In this document: in pieces, positions 25,664 to 34,574 of the stretch
Numbering within the stretch: the first letter of the stretch is position 1
Layout of the letters: each line of letters opens with the position of its first letter
Notes under the pieces: model-generated
What the model saw: the letters and a program-made list of their open reading frames with translations, nothing else
Databases searched by the model: none
What the model was told of the DNA's origin: nothing
Made by a program: the position numbers and the translations under genes
From: Ramlibacter agri
GTDB lineage: Bacteria > Pseudomonadota > Gammaproteobacteria > Burkholderiales > Burkholderiaceae_C
Assembly: GCF_012927085.1 (NCBI RefSeq)
Contig: NZ_JABBFX010000003.1
Span: 372,001 to 436,000, forward strand
Direction of reading: 5' to 3'
Length of the DNA: 64,000 bases

Positions 25664-26029
25664 ATGAGCGCAGTTGCCGAAAACGTCTCCACCGAAATGC
25701 CTCAACCGCTGCTGTTCACCGACAGCGCCGCGGCCAAGGTGGCTGAACTGATCGCCGAGGAAGGCAACCCCGACCTCAAGCTGCGCGTGTTCGTGCAGGG
25801 CGGCGGCTGCTCCGGCTTCCAGTACGGCTTCACGTTCGACGAGATCCAGAACGATGACGACACCGTGATGCAGAAGAACGGTGTTTCGCTGCTGATCGAC
25901 GCGATGAGCTTCCAGTACCTGGTGGGCGCCGAGATCGACTACAAGGAAGACCTGCAGGGCGCGCAGTTCGTGATCAAGAATCCGAATGCGACGACGACCT
26001 GCGGTTGTGGGTCGAGCTTCACGGTCTGA
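25664..26029 (+). CDS. erpA: Iron-sulfur cluster insertion protein ErpA
   Basis: 121 residues, A-type carrier fold. The three cluster-ligand cysteines are in GGGCSGFQY near residue 48 and in the C-terminal TTCGCGSSF (CGC). The Gly-Cys-Ser-Gly segment and [15 protein letters not shown] near residue 80 match ErpA rather than IscA. It passes Fe-S clusters to apo-enzymes of respiration and isoprenoid synthesis. It is a separate unit after bactofilin and ends just before a short palindromic repeat and the convergent anmK gene. Confidence 0.93.
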   Translation: MSAVAENVSTEMPQPLLFTDSAAAKVAELIAEEGNPDLKLRVFVQGGGCSGFQYGFTFDEIQNDDDTVMQKNGVSLLIDAMSFQYLVGAEIDYKEDLQGAQFVIKNPNATTTCGCGSSFTV

Positions 26030-26034
26030 TGGAT

Positions 26035-26068
26035 CGTGCGGTGCGCAGCGGAGCTGCGGCACCCTACG
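26035..26068. repeat. Short palindromic repeat, copy 1 (after erpA)
   Basis: A 34-base imperfect hairpin: GGTGC-GCAGC (26040-26049), loop GGA, GCTGC-G-GCACC (26053-26063). The sequence CGTGCGGTGCGCAGCGGAGC is nearly identical to the copy at 55873-55904, and its arms match the hairpin at 27194-27225. It fills the gap between the convergent erpA and anmK genes and may serve as a terminator. Confidence 0.65.
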
Positions 26069-26075
26069 TTAGCGA

Positions 26076-27185
26076 TCAGGCGGGGTAGATTCCCCCCAGC
26101 ACACGGGCGCCTCGGGCGCCCGTTGTCGTTGTGAGCTCCAGCTTTTCGCCCCGCAGGCACTTGCGCGCCAGCCAGGCGAAGGCCGCTGCTTCGACTTGCA
26201 GCGGCGGCAGGCCGTGCGCCGCGCTGGATTCCACCTGTGCGTTCGGCAGCAGCGCCTGCAGGCGCCGCATCAGGTGCCCGTTGAGCGCGCCGCCCCCGCA
26301 CACGATCAGCCGCTTCAGGGCCGGCGCATGGCGCTGGATGTCGTCGGCGCAGGCGCGAGCCGTCAGTTCCGCCAGCGTGGCCTGCACGTCGGCCGGTGCG
26401 GCATCGCGAAAGCCCTGCAGGTGCGCCTGCAGCCAGGGGCGGTTGAACAGGTCGCGGCCGGTGCTCTTGGGCGGCGGCAGCGCGAAATAGGGCTCGGCCA
26501 GCAAGCTGGCCAGCAGCTTCGTGATGACTTGGCCGCTGGCGGCCCAGCGGCCGTCGTCATCGTAGGCGGCGCCGCTGTGGTCGGCGCACCAGCCGTCCAT
26601 CAAGGCGTTGCCGGGGCCGCAATCGAAGCCGCGCATGCTGCCGTCGGCGCGCAGCAGCGTGACGTTGGAGATGCCGCCGATGTTGAGGACGCCCACGTCC
26701 TCGCCGGGGCGGCCGAAGATCTCCTGGTGGAAGAAGGGCGCCAGCGGCGCGCCCTGGCCGCCGGCCGCGACGTCACGGCTGCGGAAATCAGCCACCACGG
26801 TGATGCCGGCCAGCTCCGCCAGCAGCGCGGGCTGCGCCAGCTGGATCGTGTAGCCCGTGCCGTCGAATGCCTGCGGCCGGTGCCGCACCGTCTGGCCATG
26901 GGCGCCGATCGCCTGGACCGCGGATGCCGGCAACTGCGCATGCGAGAGCAGGGCGTGGACCACTTCCGCATACACGCGCATCAGCGCGTTGCCAGCCAGC
27001 CAGGCCCGATGCAGTTCGTCCGGGCCGGAGGCGTTGAGCGCCATCAGTTCCTGGCGCAGGGCGGTGGGGAAGGGGGCGCTGGCGTGCTGCAGCACGCGCG
27101 GGGCACCGGCGGAGAAGCCGGCCAGCACGCCGTCGACACCGTCCATGGAGGTGCCGGACATGAGGCCGATGAAGAGGTCACGCAT
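26076..27185 (-). CDS. anmK: Anhydro-N-acetylmuramic acid kinase
   Basis: 369-residue sugar kinase of the ASKHA fold that opens and phosphorylates anhydroMurNAc during cell-wall recycling, giving MurNAc-6-phosphate. Family marks are FIGLMSGTSMDGVDGVLAGF at the N-terminus, GAHGQTVRHRP near residue 93, GVLNIGGISNVTLL near residue 163, FDCGPGNALMDGW near residue 183 and CGGGALNGHLMRRL near residue 295. On the minus strand TACACT (27197-27192) ends six bases before the ATG and no Shine-Dalgarno is visible, so the transcript may be leaderless. It lies downstream of the M23 endopeptidase gene, another cell-wall enzyme. Confidence 0.95.
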   Translation of the reverse strand: MRDLFIGLMSGTSMDGVDGVLAGFSAGAPRVLQHASAPFPTALRQELMALNASGPDELHRAWLAGNALMRVYAEVVHALLSHAQLPASAVQAIGAHGQTVRHRPQAFDGTGYTIQLAQPALLAELAGITVVADFRSRDVAAGGQGAPLAPFFHQEIFGRPGEDVGVLNIGGISNVTLLRADGSMRGFDCGPGNALMDGWCADHSGAAYDDDGRWAASGQVITKLLASLLAEPYFALPPPKSTGRDLFNRPWLQAHLQGFRDAAPADVQATLAELTARACADDIQRHAPALKRLIVCGGGALNGHLMRRLQALLPNAQVESSAAHGLPPLQVEAAAFAWLARKCLRGEKLELTTTTGARGARVLGGIYPA

Positions 27186-27193
27186 GGGGCAAG

Positions 27194-27225
27194 TGTAGGG
27201 TGCGCAGCTTGCTGCGCACCCTCCG
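27194..27225. repeat. Short palindromic repeat, copy 2 (between M23 gene and anmK)
   Basis: AGGGTGCGCAGC (27197-27208) and GCTGCGCACCCT (27211-27222) form a perfect 12-bp stem with a TT loop. It belongs to the same repeat family as 26035-26068 and 55873-55904. It abuts the putative anmK -10 box and could end transcripts from the M23 gene. Confidence 0.65.
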
Positions 27226-27233
27226 TGCCCTGC

Positions 27234-28592
27234 TTAGCGCGAAGCGACGTTGGAAGCCGCAGCCGACACGGCGGCCAGCTGCGTGCGCAGCGCCGCGGCG
27301 GCGCGGTCGAAGTCCGGGCGGGCGGCCGCCGAGAGTTCCACCGGGTGGCTGTTGCGCGCGATCTCGATCGGGTCCTTCAGCGCGCCGTTCTCGTGGAATT
27401 CGAAGTGCAGGTGCGGGCCGGTGGCCCAGCCGGTCATGCCGACGGCGCCGATGGCGTCGCCGCGGTGCACGCCCTGGCCCACGCGCACGTCGATGCGGCT
27501 CAGGTGCGCGTAGACAGTCTCGTCGCCCTTGCCGTGGTCGATCTTGATGACGTTGCCGTAGCCGTTCTGCTGGCCGGCGAACTCCACGCGGCCATCCCCC
27601 ACGGTGCGCACGGACGTGCCCATGGGCGCGCCGTAGTCGATGCCGTTGTGCGCCATCCACTTGTGCAGGATGGGGTGGAAGCGCATCTTGAAGGTGCTGG
27701 TCACCCGCGAGAAGGCCAGCGGCGCGGCCAGGAAGGCGCGCTCCAGGCTTTCACCGGCGAAGTTGTAGTAGCCGCCACGCTGCCCCGTCTCCTGGAACCA
27801 CATGGCATCGAGCTTGCGGCCCGCGTTGACGAAGTCCGCGGAAATGACGCGGCCCGTGCGCAGCGGCTCGCCGTCGGCTTCCAGCGTTTCGTACACGACG
27901 CCGAACTGGTCGCCGGAGCGCAGTCCGCGGTGGAAGTCGATGGTGCCGGAGAAGATTTCGGCGATCTGCGTGGTGACGGCGTCCGGGATGCCGGCATCGT
28001 CCACCGCCGCATACAGCGAGGTGCGGATCACGCCGCTGCCCACGCGCAGCGAAGCGGTGAGCGGCGCCGTTTCGACGCGCGAGGTGAACTTGCCATCCGG
28101 CTGGCGCTCGACGACCAGGCGCTTGAACTTGGTCGGGTCATCAAAGGCCCAGCGCACCTTCAGGCGCAGCAGGTCATGGCCACCGGTGGCCTCGGCCGAC
28201 ACGTTGCGGCCGGCGGAAGCCAGCAGCTGCTGGCGCGCCACCGGGTCCTGGCGCAGGAAGACGGACGCGGCCGGGTCGTTGATGCCCAGGCGGGCCAGCA
28301 GCGAATCGACCGTGTCGGTACGGCGCACCTCTTCGTTCGTGAAGAGGCTGAACTGGTGCGTGTCGAGCGCCTCGACCTGTTCGGCCAGCGGCAGCGTCGC
28401 CACGTCTTCGATGATTTCCCGCACGGGCAGCGCCGCCGGGTCCGGACCGAGCGAAGCCACGGCGTAGGCACCGCCACCCGTGACGAGCAGCACGGCGGCG
28501 ACCAGCGCGGTGATTTGCCGGGGGTGGTGTTCCAGCACGTGCGCGGCGCGCGTCACGAGCCGCTCCCCGGCGGTCCACAATGATTCTTTCAA
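27234..28592 (-). CDS. M23-family peptidoglycan endopeptidase, membrane-anchored
   Basis: 452 residues. The start is a TTG at 28592, six bases after GAGGGG (28604-28599); the longer frame up to 28661 has no ribosome site. A transmembrane helix (about residues 25-47) is followed by an OapA/LysM-like region ([18 protein letters not shown]), a central domain with the [10 protein letters not shown] segment, and a C-terminal LytM domain. The zinc ligands fit the M23 pattern in [17 protein letters not shown] (H...D) and HLHFEF. Such proteins cut D-Ala-mDAP cross-links in the periplasm. It is divergent from tyrS, and anmK follows on the same strand. Confidence 0.88.
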   Translation of the reverse strand: MKESLWTAGERLVTRAAHVLEHHPRQITALVAAVLLVTGGGAYAVASLGPDPAALPVREIIEDVATLPLAEQVEALDTHQFSLFTNEEVRRTDTVDSLLARLGINDPAASVFLRQDPVARQQLLASAGRNVSAEATGGHDLLRLKVRWAFDDPTKFKRLVVERQPDGKFTSRVETAPLTASLRVGSGVIRTSLYAAVDDAGIPDAVTTQIAEIFSGTIDFHRGLRSGDQFGVVYETLEADGEPLRTGRVISADFVNAGRKLDAMWFQETGQRGGYYNFAGESLERAFLAAPLAFSRVTSTFKMRFHPILHKWMAHNGIDYGAPMGTSVRTVGDGRVEFAGQQNGYGNVIKIDHGKGDETVYAHLSRIDVRVGQGVHRGDAIGAVGMTGWATGPHLHFEFHENGALKDPIEIARNSHPVELSAAARPDFDRAAAALRTQLAAVSAAASNVASR

Positions 28593-28708
28593 CAGATTCC
28601 CCTCGAGAGCGGTGTTGTCGTTGTTCGTCCTACACCGCTGTAGCCTGAGGGCCCACATCACCCTGCGACTTGGTCCGACAGGAGGACGGGGAGAAAACCG
28701 GCCGAAAT

Positions 28709-28714
28709 TACAAT
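28709..28714 (+). promoter_or_regulatory. Probable -10 box of tyrS inside an inverted repeat
   Basis: TACAAT (28709-28714) matches the -10 consensus at five of six positions. It is flanked by CGGCCGA (28699-28705) and TCGGCCG (28714-28720), a perfect seven-base inverted repeat. The symmetric arms could be a regulator site or a transcript-start hairpin. The leader to the tyrS ATG would be about 59 bases. Confidence 0.4.
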
Positions 28715-28779
28715 CGGCCGTCCCTCAACGAGCCGCAATTGTACCCAGGCTCAACCGCCGGGCATCTGTAAAACTCCTT

Positions 28780-30015
28780 ATGAATCAAGAGCTTGTTACA
28801 AAAAAGTGGCCTGTGACCCCCCGCGTCGAGGAGGCCCTGGCGGTCACTTTGCGTGGAGCGGAAGAATTAATCCCGCAAGAAGACTGGGTGCAGAAGCTGG
28901 CCCGGTCGGAAGCAACCGGCGTGCCGCTGCGCATCAAGCTGGGGCTGGACCCGACCGCGCCGGACATCCACATCGGCCACACCGTGGTCCTGAACAAGAT
29001 GCGCCAGTTGCAGGACCTGGGCCACCAGGTGATCTTCCTGATCGGCGACTTCACGTCCATGATCGGCGACCCCTCGGGCCGCAACAGCACCCGCCCGCCG
29101 CTGACGGCCGAACAGATCAAGCTGAACGCCGAGACCTACCGGGCGCAGGCCGACAAGATCCTGGACCCGGCCCGCACCGAGCTGCGCTACAACTCCGAGT
29201 GGAGCGACCCGCTGGGCGCGCGCGGCATGATCCAGCTGGCCGCCAAATACACGGTGGCGCGGATGATGGAGCGCAACGACTTCCACCAGCGCTTCACGGC
29301 CAACACGCCGATCTCGATCCACGAGTTCCTGTATCCGCTGATGCAGGGCTACGACTCGGTGGCGCTGAAGTCCGACCTGGAGCTCGGTGGCACCGACCAG
29401 AAGTTCAACCTGCTGATGGGCCGCCACCTGCAGGCCGAATACGGCCAGGAGCCGCAGTGCATCCTGACGATGCCGCTGCTGGAGGGCCTGGACGGCATCG
29501 ACAAGATGTCCAAGAGCAAGAACAACTACATCGGCGTGACCGAGGAGCCGAACTCCATGTTCGCCAAGGTGATGTCGATCTCGGACGTCCTGATGTGGCG
29601 CTGGTATACGCTGCTGTCCTTCCGCAGCACGGCGGACATCGACAAGCTGAAGGCGGAGATCGAAGGCGGCCGCAACCCGCGCGACGCCAAGGTGGCGCTC
29701 GCCAAGGAAATCACGGCGCGCTTCCATTCGCCCGCGGCGGCCGACGCGGCGGAGCAGGACTTCGTGAACCGCAGCAAGGGCGGGGTGCCGGACGACATCC
29801 CCGAACTCGCGATCGCGGGCGCGCCGCTGGGCATCGCCCAGCTCCTGAAGCAGGCCAGCCTGGCGCCTTCGGCGAGCGAAGCCAACCGCCTCATCGAAGG
29901 CGGCGGCGTGCGCGTGGATTCCAGCGTGGTCAGCGACAAGGGCCTGAAACTGGGGGCCGGCACCTATGTCGTGCAGGTCGGCAAGCGCAAGTTCGCGCGC
30001 GTGACCTTGTCCTGA
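28780..30015 (+). CDS. tyrS: Tyrosyl-tRNA synthetase
   Basis: 411-residue class I synthetase that charges tRNA-Tyr. The HIGH motif is HIGH in [13 protein letters not shown] near residue 66 and the KMSKS motif is DKMSKSKNN near residue 243, with [13 protein letters not shown] near residue 206 and a C-terminal S4 domain (residues about 345-405). This matches the TyrRZ-type enzyme. The ATG at 28780 was chosen because similarity begins there ([20 protein letters not shown]); the open frame reaching back to 28480 crosses the divergent M23 start. Confidence 0.95.
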   Translation: MNQELVTKKWPVTPRVEEALAVTLRGAEELIPQEDWVQKLARSEATGVPLRIKLGLDPTAPDIHIGHTVVLNKMRQLQDLGHQVIFLIGDFTSMIGDPSGRNSTRPPLTAEQIKLNAETYRAQADKILDPARTELRYNSEWSDPLGARGMIQLAAKYTVARMMERNDFHQRFTANTPISIHEFLYPLMQGYDSVALKSDLELGGTDQKFNLLMGRHLQAEYGQEPQCILTMPLLEGLDGIDKMSKSKNNYIGVTEEPNSMFAKVMSISDVLMWRWYTLLSFRSTADIDKLKAEIEGGRNPRDAKVALAKEITARFHSPAAADAAEQDFVNRSKGGVPDDIPELAIAGAPLGIAQLLKQASLAPSASEANRLIEGGGVRVDSSVVSDKGLKLGAGTYVVQVGKRKFARVTLS

Positions 30016-30019
30016 GCGT

Positions 30020-30421
30020 TCAGGGAGCGGGGCTGGCCAGTGGCTTGCCCTTCTCCACCACGTAGACGCCGACCAGCTTCGCCGGCGCACCGGTGTGGTT
30101 GTAGGCGTCGTGTACCACGCCGGCCGGGATCACGAAGGACTCACCGGCCTTCACGATGCGCGGCGGCTGGCCGTCCACTTCCAGCGTGGTCTCGCCTTCC
30201 AGCAGGTAGCTGATCTCGTCGCCCGGGTGCGTGTGGCGGCCGGCGCGCGCGCCCGGCGCGACTTCGACACGGGCGACCACCGCCTCGCGGCCCGGCACCG
30301 AGACGTCGGCCTTGCCGACCAGGGTGCGGGTGAGGCCCGAGCCCTGGGCGTAGATCGCGCCGGCGGCCAGCGTGAGCGTGCCGGCGACGGCGAGCAGGGC
30401 GAAGCGGGAGCAGATGCGCAT
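30020..30421 (-). CDS. Secreted single-domain cupin protein
   Basis: 133 residues with a signal peptide (MRICSRFALLAVAGTLTLAAGAIYAQ) and one cupin barrel. The metal site is visible as HTHPGDE near residue 71 and the histidine of GVVHDAYN near residue 108. AGGAGGAAGACCC directly precedes the ATG at 30421, a near-perfect ribosome site. Periplasmic cupins of this size are often annotated as quercetin-dioxygenase-like or simply cupin; no substrate can be named. It ends four bases from the tyrS stop (convergent) and is divergent from vapB, with which it shares an operator-bearing gap. Confidence 0.85.
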   Translation of the reverse strand: MRICSRFALLAVAGTLTLAAGAIYAQGSGLTRTLVGKADVSVPGREAVVARVEVAPGARAGRHTHPGDEISYLLEGETTLEVDGQPPRIVKAGESFVIPAGVVHDAYNHTGAPAKLVGVYVVEKGKPLASPAP

Positions 30422-30465
30422 GGGTCTTCCTCCTGGAGTGGTGCGCCATGCTAGCTTGCGGGGTC

Positions 30466-30495
30466 TGTACAGGCGATATATATTTCGTGGGTACA
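30466..30495. promoter_or_regulatory. 30-bp symmetric operator before vapBC
   Basis: Outer arms TGTAC (30466-30470) and GTACA (30491-30495) and an inner near-palindrome CGATATATATTTCG (30474-30487; 12 of 14 positions symmetric) share the same centre at 30480.5. The AT-rich core also looks like a -10 box in otherwise GC-rich DNA. VapB-VapC complexes repress their own promoter by binding such dyads, so this is the expected autoregulatory site; binding is inferred. Confidence 0.65.
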
Positions 30496-30509
30496 CGGGG
30501 CCACATTCC

Positions 30510-30788
30510 ATGCTGACGAACATCGATATCGACGAAGACCTCGTGGCCGAGGCGATGAAGATCTCCGGAGCCCGCACCAAGCGGGAGGTGGTCGATCGCG
30601 CGTTGCGGGAAATGGTCGCCCGGGCCAGGCGCCCGCGGTTCAAGGATTTCCACGGCGTCGGCGACATCGACCCGAACTACGACCCGAAGGCGTCTTCGCC
30701 GGAGGAGTTCGGCAAATACCGCGTCGAGCAGCCGAGGGCGGTCTACAAGAGCAAGCCGGCGGCGAAGAAGGCGCCGCGCAAGTCCTGA
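30510..30788 (+). CDS. VapB-type antitoxin (ribbon-helix-helix)
   Basis: 92 residues. The N-terminal strand MLTNIDIDEDLVAEAM followed by SGARTKREVVDRALREMVARA is the ribbon-helix-helix DNA-binding domain of type II VapB antitoxins. The C-terminal half is polar and basic (ending KPAAKKAPRKS) and should wrap the toxin. Its TGA overlaps the vapC ATG (TGATG), the normal coupling for toxin-antitoxin pairs. The ATG at 30510 lies 14 bases after the symmetric operator. Confidence 0.85.
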   Translation: MLTNIDIDEDLVAEAMKISGARTKREVVDRALREMVARARRPRFKDFHGVGDIDPNYDPKASSPEEFGKYRVEQPRAVYKSKPAAKKAPRKS

Positions 30789-31195
30789 TGCTGCTCGTCG
30801 ATTCGTCCGTCTGGATCGATCGGTCGCTCGGCATCGAGACCGATGCCACGCGCTTTGTCGACTTTCATGACAACCAGCAGGAAATCGCCGTCACCGGGAT
30901 CATCTACCAGGAGGTGCTGCAGGGCGCGCGCAGCGACCGGGGCTTCGACGCGCTGCGCGACATGCTGTCGGCGATGTTGCTGCTGGAACCCCGCGAGCTC
31001 TCCACGTACGAGATCGCGGCGACGCTCTATCGCCGTGCCCGCAAGGCCGGCTTCACGATCCGGAAACCGAACGATTGCCTGATCGCGGCTGTTGCGTTGG
31101 AGCATGGGGCGCTGCTGGTGCACAACGACCGGGACTTCGTCGCCCTCGCCGAAGTCGAACCCGCCCTCCTCATCTTCCCCGGCCGCCCCCATTGA
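30788..31195 (+). CDS. VapC-type PIN-domain ribonuclease toxin
   Basis: 135 residues. The PIN acidic residues are Asp5 in LLVDSSVWID, Glu42 in YQEVLQGAR, Asp96 in RKPNDCLIAA and Asp114 in HNDRDF, so the magnesium site looks complete and the toxin is likely active. VapC toxins cleave tRNA or rRNA when VapB is degraded. The gene is coupled to vapB. The CDF transporter gene begins 17 bases later. Confidence 0.88.
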   Translation: MLLVDSSVWIDRSLGIETDATRFVDFHDNQQEIAVTGIIYQEVLQGARSDRGFDALRDMLSAMLLLEPRELSTYEIAATLYRRARKAGFTIRKPNDCLIAAVALEHGALLVHNDRDFVALAEVEPALLIFPGRPH

Positions 31196-31212
31196 GCCGC
31201 GACAATAGCGGC

Positions 31213-32133
31213 ATGACGTTCGCCGCCGCGAAAGACAAGATCTTCGAACCCCAGCAGCTGCTGCGCTGGTCCATCTGGGTGGCCGTGCTGACCCTCGTCC
31301 TCAAGTTCGCGGCCTGGTGGCTGACCGGCTCGGTCGGCCTGCTGTCGGATGCGATGGAGTCCATCGTCAACGTGGTCGGCGCTGCCTTCGCGCTGATGAT
31401 GGTGAAGATCGCCGAGCGTCCGGCCGACGAGGACCACCCTTACGGCCACCACAAGGCGGAGTATTTCTCCGCCGGCTTCGAGGGCATGCTGATCATCATT
31501 GCGGCCGCCGGCATCTTCGGCGCCGCGGTGTTTCGCCTGCGCGATCCGCAGCCGCTGGAGCAACTGGGCATCGGCCTGTCGCTGTCGGTCGTGGGTTCGG
31601 CCCTCAATGGCGGGCTGGCCTGGCTGATGTTCCGCTCGGCGCGCGAGCACCGCTCGATGGCGCTGGAAGGCGATGCACGCCACCTGATGACGGACGTGTG
31701 GACTTCCGTCGGCGTGATCGTGGGCGTGAGCCTGGCCGCCTTCACCGGCTGGCTGTGGCTGGACCCGGTGGTGGCCATGGGGGTGGCGGTGAACATCGTG
31801 CGCGAAGGCGTGATGCTGATGTGGCGCTCGGCCGAGGGCCTGATGGACAGCGCGCTGGAGCCCGAGGTGCTGGCGGACGTCGAGAAGACGCTGGCGCAGT
31901 TCAAGCACCATGCGATCCGCTTCGACCACGTGTCGACGCGCCGCTCGGGCAAGCGCCGCTTCGTCGACCTGCACATGCACATGCCCGCGAGCTGGACGCT
32001 GCGGCGGGCCGCGGCGCTGCGGGCCTCGGTGGAACAGGCGCTCATGAGCGCGGTGCCGGGCCTGCGGGCGACGATCCAGCTGCTGCCCAGCGACGTGGAA
32101 CCCCATTCGGCCGATGAAGAGGATCTGATCTGA
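31213..32133 (+). CDS. Cation diffusion facilitator (CDF) family transporter
   Basis: 306 residues with six predicted transmembrane helices and a cytoplasmic C-terminal domain. Helix 2 carries [11 protein letters not shown] near residue 45 and helix 5 HLMTDVWTS near residue 158, supplying the paired Asp/His metal site of zinc/iron/manganese exporters; [11 protein letters not shown] near residue 76 is the family signature. Metal specificity cannot be read safely. GACAAT (31201-31206) ends six bases before the ATG with no Shine-Dalgarno, suggesting a leaderless mRNA. The stop overlaps the dtd start (TGATG). Confidence 0.88.
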   Translation: MTFAAAKDKIFEPQQLLRWSIWVAVLTLVLKFAAWWLTGSVGLLSDAMESIVNVVGAAFALMMVKIAERPADEDHPYGHHKAEYFSAGFEGMLIIIAAAGIFGAAVFRLRDPQPLEQLGIGLSLSVVGSALNGGLAWLMFRSAREHRSMALEGDARHLMTDVWTSVGVIVGVSLAAFTGWLWLDPVVAMGVAVNIVREGVMLMWRSAEGLMDSALEPEVLADVEKTLAQFKHHAIRFDHVSTRRSGKRRFVDLHMHMPASWTLRRAAALRASVEQALMSAVPGLRATIQLLPSDVEPHSADEEDLI

Positions 32134-32573
32134 TGCTGACGGTGGTGCAGCGGGTGCGCGAAGCGCGCGTGGAAGTCCAGGGGCGCGTGACGGGCGCCAT
32201 AGCCCAGGGCCTGCTGGTGCTGGTCTGCGCCGAGCGCGGCGACAGCGAGGCGCAGGCGGACAAGCTGCTGGCGAAGCTCTTGAAACTGCGCATCTTCAGC
32301 GACGAGGCGGGCAAGATGAACCGCAGCGTGCAGGACGTGGGCGGCGGGCTGCTGCTGGTGAGCCAGTTCACGCTGGCGGCGGACGTGAGCGGCGGAAACC
32401 GGCCCAGCTTCACGAATGCGGCGGCGCCGGATGAAGGCCGCCGTCTGTACGACTACTTCGTGGAGAAGGCCCGGGCGGCGCATCCGGTGGTCGGCACCGG
32501 CGAGTTCGCGGCGGACATGCAGGTGCACCTGGTGAACGACGGGCCGGTGACGATTCCGATTGCGATCAAATAG
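32133..32573 (+). CDS. dtd: D-aminoacyl-tRNA deacylase
   Basis: 146 residues. DTD proteins hydrolyse D-amino acids (and glycine mischarged on tRNA-Ala) from tRNA. The two signature motifs are present: SQFTLAAD near residue 78 and NDGPVTIPI near the C-terminus, whose Gly-Pro forms the chirality-selective pocket. The N-terminus [15 protein letters not shown] is also typical. It is translationally coupled to the CDF gene (TGATG) and convergent with ybeY ten bases away. Confidence 0.95.
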   Translation: MLTVVQRVREARVEVQGRVTGAIAQGLLVLVCAERGDSEAQADKLLAKLLKLRIFSDEAGKMNRSVQDVGGGLLLVSQFTLAADVSGGNRPSFTNAAAPDEGRRLYDYFVEKARAAHPVVGTGEFAADMQVHLVNDGPVTIPIAIK

Positions 32574-32583
32574 CTGGGGGGAG

Positions 32584-33030
32584 TCAGTAGGGGTTGGGAT
32601 AGCCCAGAACGCCCATCAAGAGGACCTCCAGCGCCTCCATCTCCAGCGCCTGCCGCTCCCCCAGCTCGTGGTCATATCCTTGCGCGTGCAAGGTGCCGTG
32701 CACCAGCAGGTGCGCGTAGTGCCCCTCCAGCGACTTCCCCTGCTCGCGGGCTTCGCGCTCCACCACCGGCCCACATAGCACCAGGTCCGCACTCACCACC
32801 GGCTGCTGCGCATAGTCGAACGTCAGCACGTTGGTCGCGTAGTCCTTGCCGCGGTACTGGCGGTTCAGCGACTGGCCTTCCTCGGTACCGACGATGCGCA
32901 CCGAAATCTCGCCCGGGTTCTTCAGTGCGACCTCCATCCAGCGCTTCACCCGCGCGCGCGTGAGCAGCTTGCGGTGCGCCGCCGCCTGCGGGAAGTCGCC
33001 GAACTGCAGTGCCAGGTCCAGGGAGCTCAT
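32584..33030 (-). CDS. ybeY: Endoribonuclease YbeY (rRNA maturation factor)
   Basis: 148 residues. The zinc-binding signature [15 protein letters not shown] (H-x3-H-x5-H) near residue 108 marks the YbeY metallo-ribonuclease, which helps process the 3' end of 16S rRNA and in ribosome quality control. [17 protein letters not shown] near residue 58 is the other conserved block. The ATG overlaps the phoH stop (ATGA), so the two are co-translated. The longer frame reaching 34023 is a shadow of phoH. Confidence 0.95.
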   Translation of the reverse strand: MSSLDLALQFGDFPQAAAHRKLLTRARVKRWMEVALKNPGEISVRIVGTEEGQSLNRQYRGKDYATNVLTFDYAQQPVVSADLVLCGPVVEREAREQGKSLEGHYAHLLVHGTLHAQGYDHELGERQALEMEALEVLLMGVLGYPNPY

Positions 33031-33971
33031 GCCTTCGGCCCCGAGCGGAACGCGTCGTAGGCGTCGACGATGCGCGCCACCAGCGGGTGCCGCACCACGT
33101 CCGCCGAGGTGAAGCGGGTATGCGCGATGCCCTTCACGCGCTTCAGCACGCGTTCGGCCTCTACCAGCCCCGACAACTGGCCCTTGGGCAGGTCGATCTG
33201 GCTGATGTCGCCCGTCACCACCGCCTTGCTGCCGAAGCCGATGCGCGTGAGGAACATCTTCATCTGTTCCGGCGTGGTGTTCTGCGCCTCGTCCAGGATC
33301 ACGAAGGCGTTGGTCAGCGTGCGCCCGCGCATGAAGGCCAGCGGCGCGATTTCCAGCGCGTTGCGCTCGAAGGCCTTGGTGACGCGGTCGAATCCCATCA
33401 GGTCGTACAGGGCGTCGTACAGCGGACGCAGATACGGGTCCACCTTCTGCGTCAGGTCGCCAGGCAGGAAGCCGAGCTTCTCGCCGGCTTCCACCGCGGG
33501 ACGCGTCAGCACGATGCGCTGCACGGCGCTGCGCTCCAGCGCATCGACGGCGCAGGCCACGGCCAGATAGGTCTTGCCGGTCCCGGCCGGGCCGATGCCG
33601 AAGGTGATGTCGTGGTTGCTGATGTTGTCCAGGTACACGCTCTGGTTGGGCGTGCGCGCCTTCAGGTCCGTGCGGCGGGTGTGCAACACCAGTGAGCCAT
33701 CTTCGGCCTGCTCCAGCGGCGCGTCGCCCGCCACCATCAGCTGCACCCGCTCCTTGGGGATGGTGCGGCCGGCCATCTCGTAGAGTGCCTCCAGCACGGC
33801 CAGCGCGCGCTCCGCCTTGGCCTTGGCGCCTTCGACGCGGAAGTGTTCGCCGCGGTGGCCGATCTTGACCTGCAGCGCCTGCTCGATGGTCCGCAGGTGT
33901 TCGTCCATCGGGCCGCACAGGTGCGAGAGCCGCGTGTTGTTCAGGGGGCTGAAGGTGTACCGGAGAATCAA
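33027..33971 (-). CDS. PhoH family ATPase
   Basis: 314 residues. An N-terminal KH-like region precedes a P-loop domain with Walker [13 protein letters not shown] near residue 134, the [16 protein letters not shown] block, Walker [15 protein letters not shown] near residue 231, and [12 protein letters not shown]. PhoH proteins are RNA-linked ATPases commonly paired with ybeY. The start is taken as TTG at 33971 because the conserved [19 protein letters not shown] segment follows directly; an ATG at 33908 (MDEHLRTIE) is the alternative. It is divergent from ruvA, 27 bases away, and co-translated with ybeY. Confidence 0.9.
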   Translation of the reverse strand: MILRYTFSPLNNTRLSHLCGPMDEHLRTIEQALQVKIGHRGEHFRVEGAKAKAERALAVLEALYEMAGRTIPKERVQLMVAGDAPLEQAEDGSLVLHTRRTDLKARTPNQSVYLDNISNHDITFGIGPAGTGKTYLAVACAVDALERSAVQRIVLTRPAVEAGEKLGFLPGDLTQKVDPYLRPLYDALYDLMGFDRVTKAFERNALEIAPLAFMRGRTLTNAFVILDEAQNTTPEQMKMFLTRIGFGSKAVVTGDISQIDLPKGQLSGLVEAERVLKRVKGIAHTRFTSADVVRHPLVARIVDAYDAFRSGPKA

Positions 33972-33974
33972 GCT

Positions 33975-33980
33975 GATAAT
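33975..33980 (+). promoter_or_regulatory. Probable -10 box of ruvAB
   Basis: GATAAT at 33975-33980, preceded by T, is a good -10 match. Transcription would begin near 33987, giving a 12-base leader that contains the GAGAGAGGGA ribosome site. It lies within four bases of the divergent phoH start codon. Confidence 0.4.
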
Positions 33981-33998
33981 CCCGAGAGAGGGACCGCA

Positions 33999-34574
33999 AT
34001 GATAGGCAAATTGACGGGGACATTGAGCGACAAGAACCCGCCCCAGGTATTGGTGGACTGCCATGGCGTCGGCTACGAGGTCGACGTGCCCATGAGCACT
34101 TTCTACAACCTGCCGGGGCTGGGCGAGAAGGTTTCGCTGCTGACGCACTTCGTCGTGCGCGAGGACGCGCAGATCCTGTTCGGCTTCGGCACGCCCGGCG
34201 AGCGCGAAGCCTTCCGGCAACTGATCAAGATTTCGGGCGTGGGCCCGCGCACCGCGCTGTCCGTCCTGAGCGGCATGAGCGTGGCTGACATCGGCCAGGC
34301 GGTGACGGCGCAGGACGCCAGCCGGCTGGTGAAGGTGCCGGGCATCGGCAAGAAGACGGCGGAGCGCCTGCTGCTGGAACTCAAAGGCAAGATCGGCGCC
34401 GACCTCGGCCTGCCGGCCGGCCACGCCGTCAGCGATTCGCAGGGCGACATCCTGCAGGCGCTGGTGGGCCTGGGCTACAGCGACAAGGAAGCGCAGGCCG
34501 CGCTGAAGTCGCTGCCCAAGGACATCGGCGTCAGTGAAGGCATCAAGCAGGCGCTGAAGGCCCTCGTTCGATGA
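33999..34574 (+). CDS. ruvA: Holliday junction branch migration protein RuvA
   Basis: 191 residues. The OB-fold domain starts [20 protein letters not shown], two helix-hairpin-helix motifs follow ([15 protein letters not shown] near residue 77 and [16 protein letters not shown] near residue 112), and the flexible linker leads to the RuvB-binding domain III (residues about 145-191). RuvA tetramers hold the junction for RuvB. GAGAGAGGGA sits before the ATG. The stop overlaps the ruvB start (ATGA). The ruvC gene is not in the window. Confidence 0.96.
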   Translation: MIGKLTGTLSDKNPPQVLVDCHGVGYEVDVPMSTFYNLPGLGEKVSLLTHFVVREDAQILFGFGTPGEREAFRQLIKISGVGPRTALSVLSGMSVADIGQAVTAQDASRLVKVPGIGKKTAERLLLELKGKIGADLGLPAGHAVSDSQGDILQALVGLGYSDKEAQAALKSLPKDIGVSEGIKQALKALVR

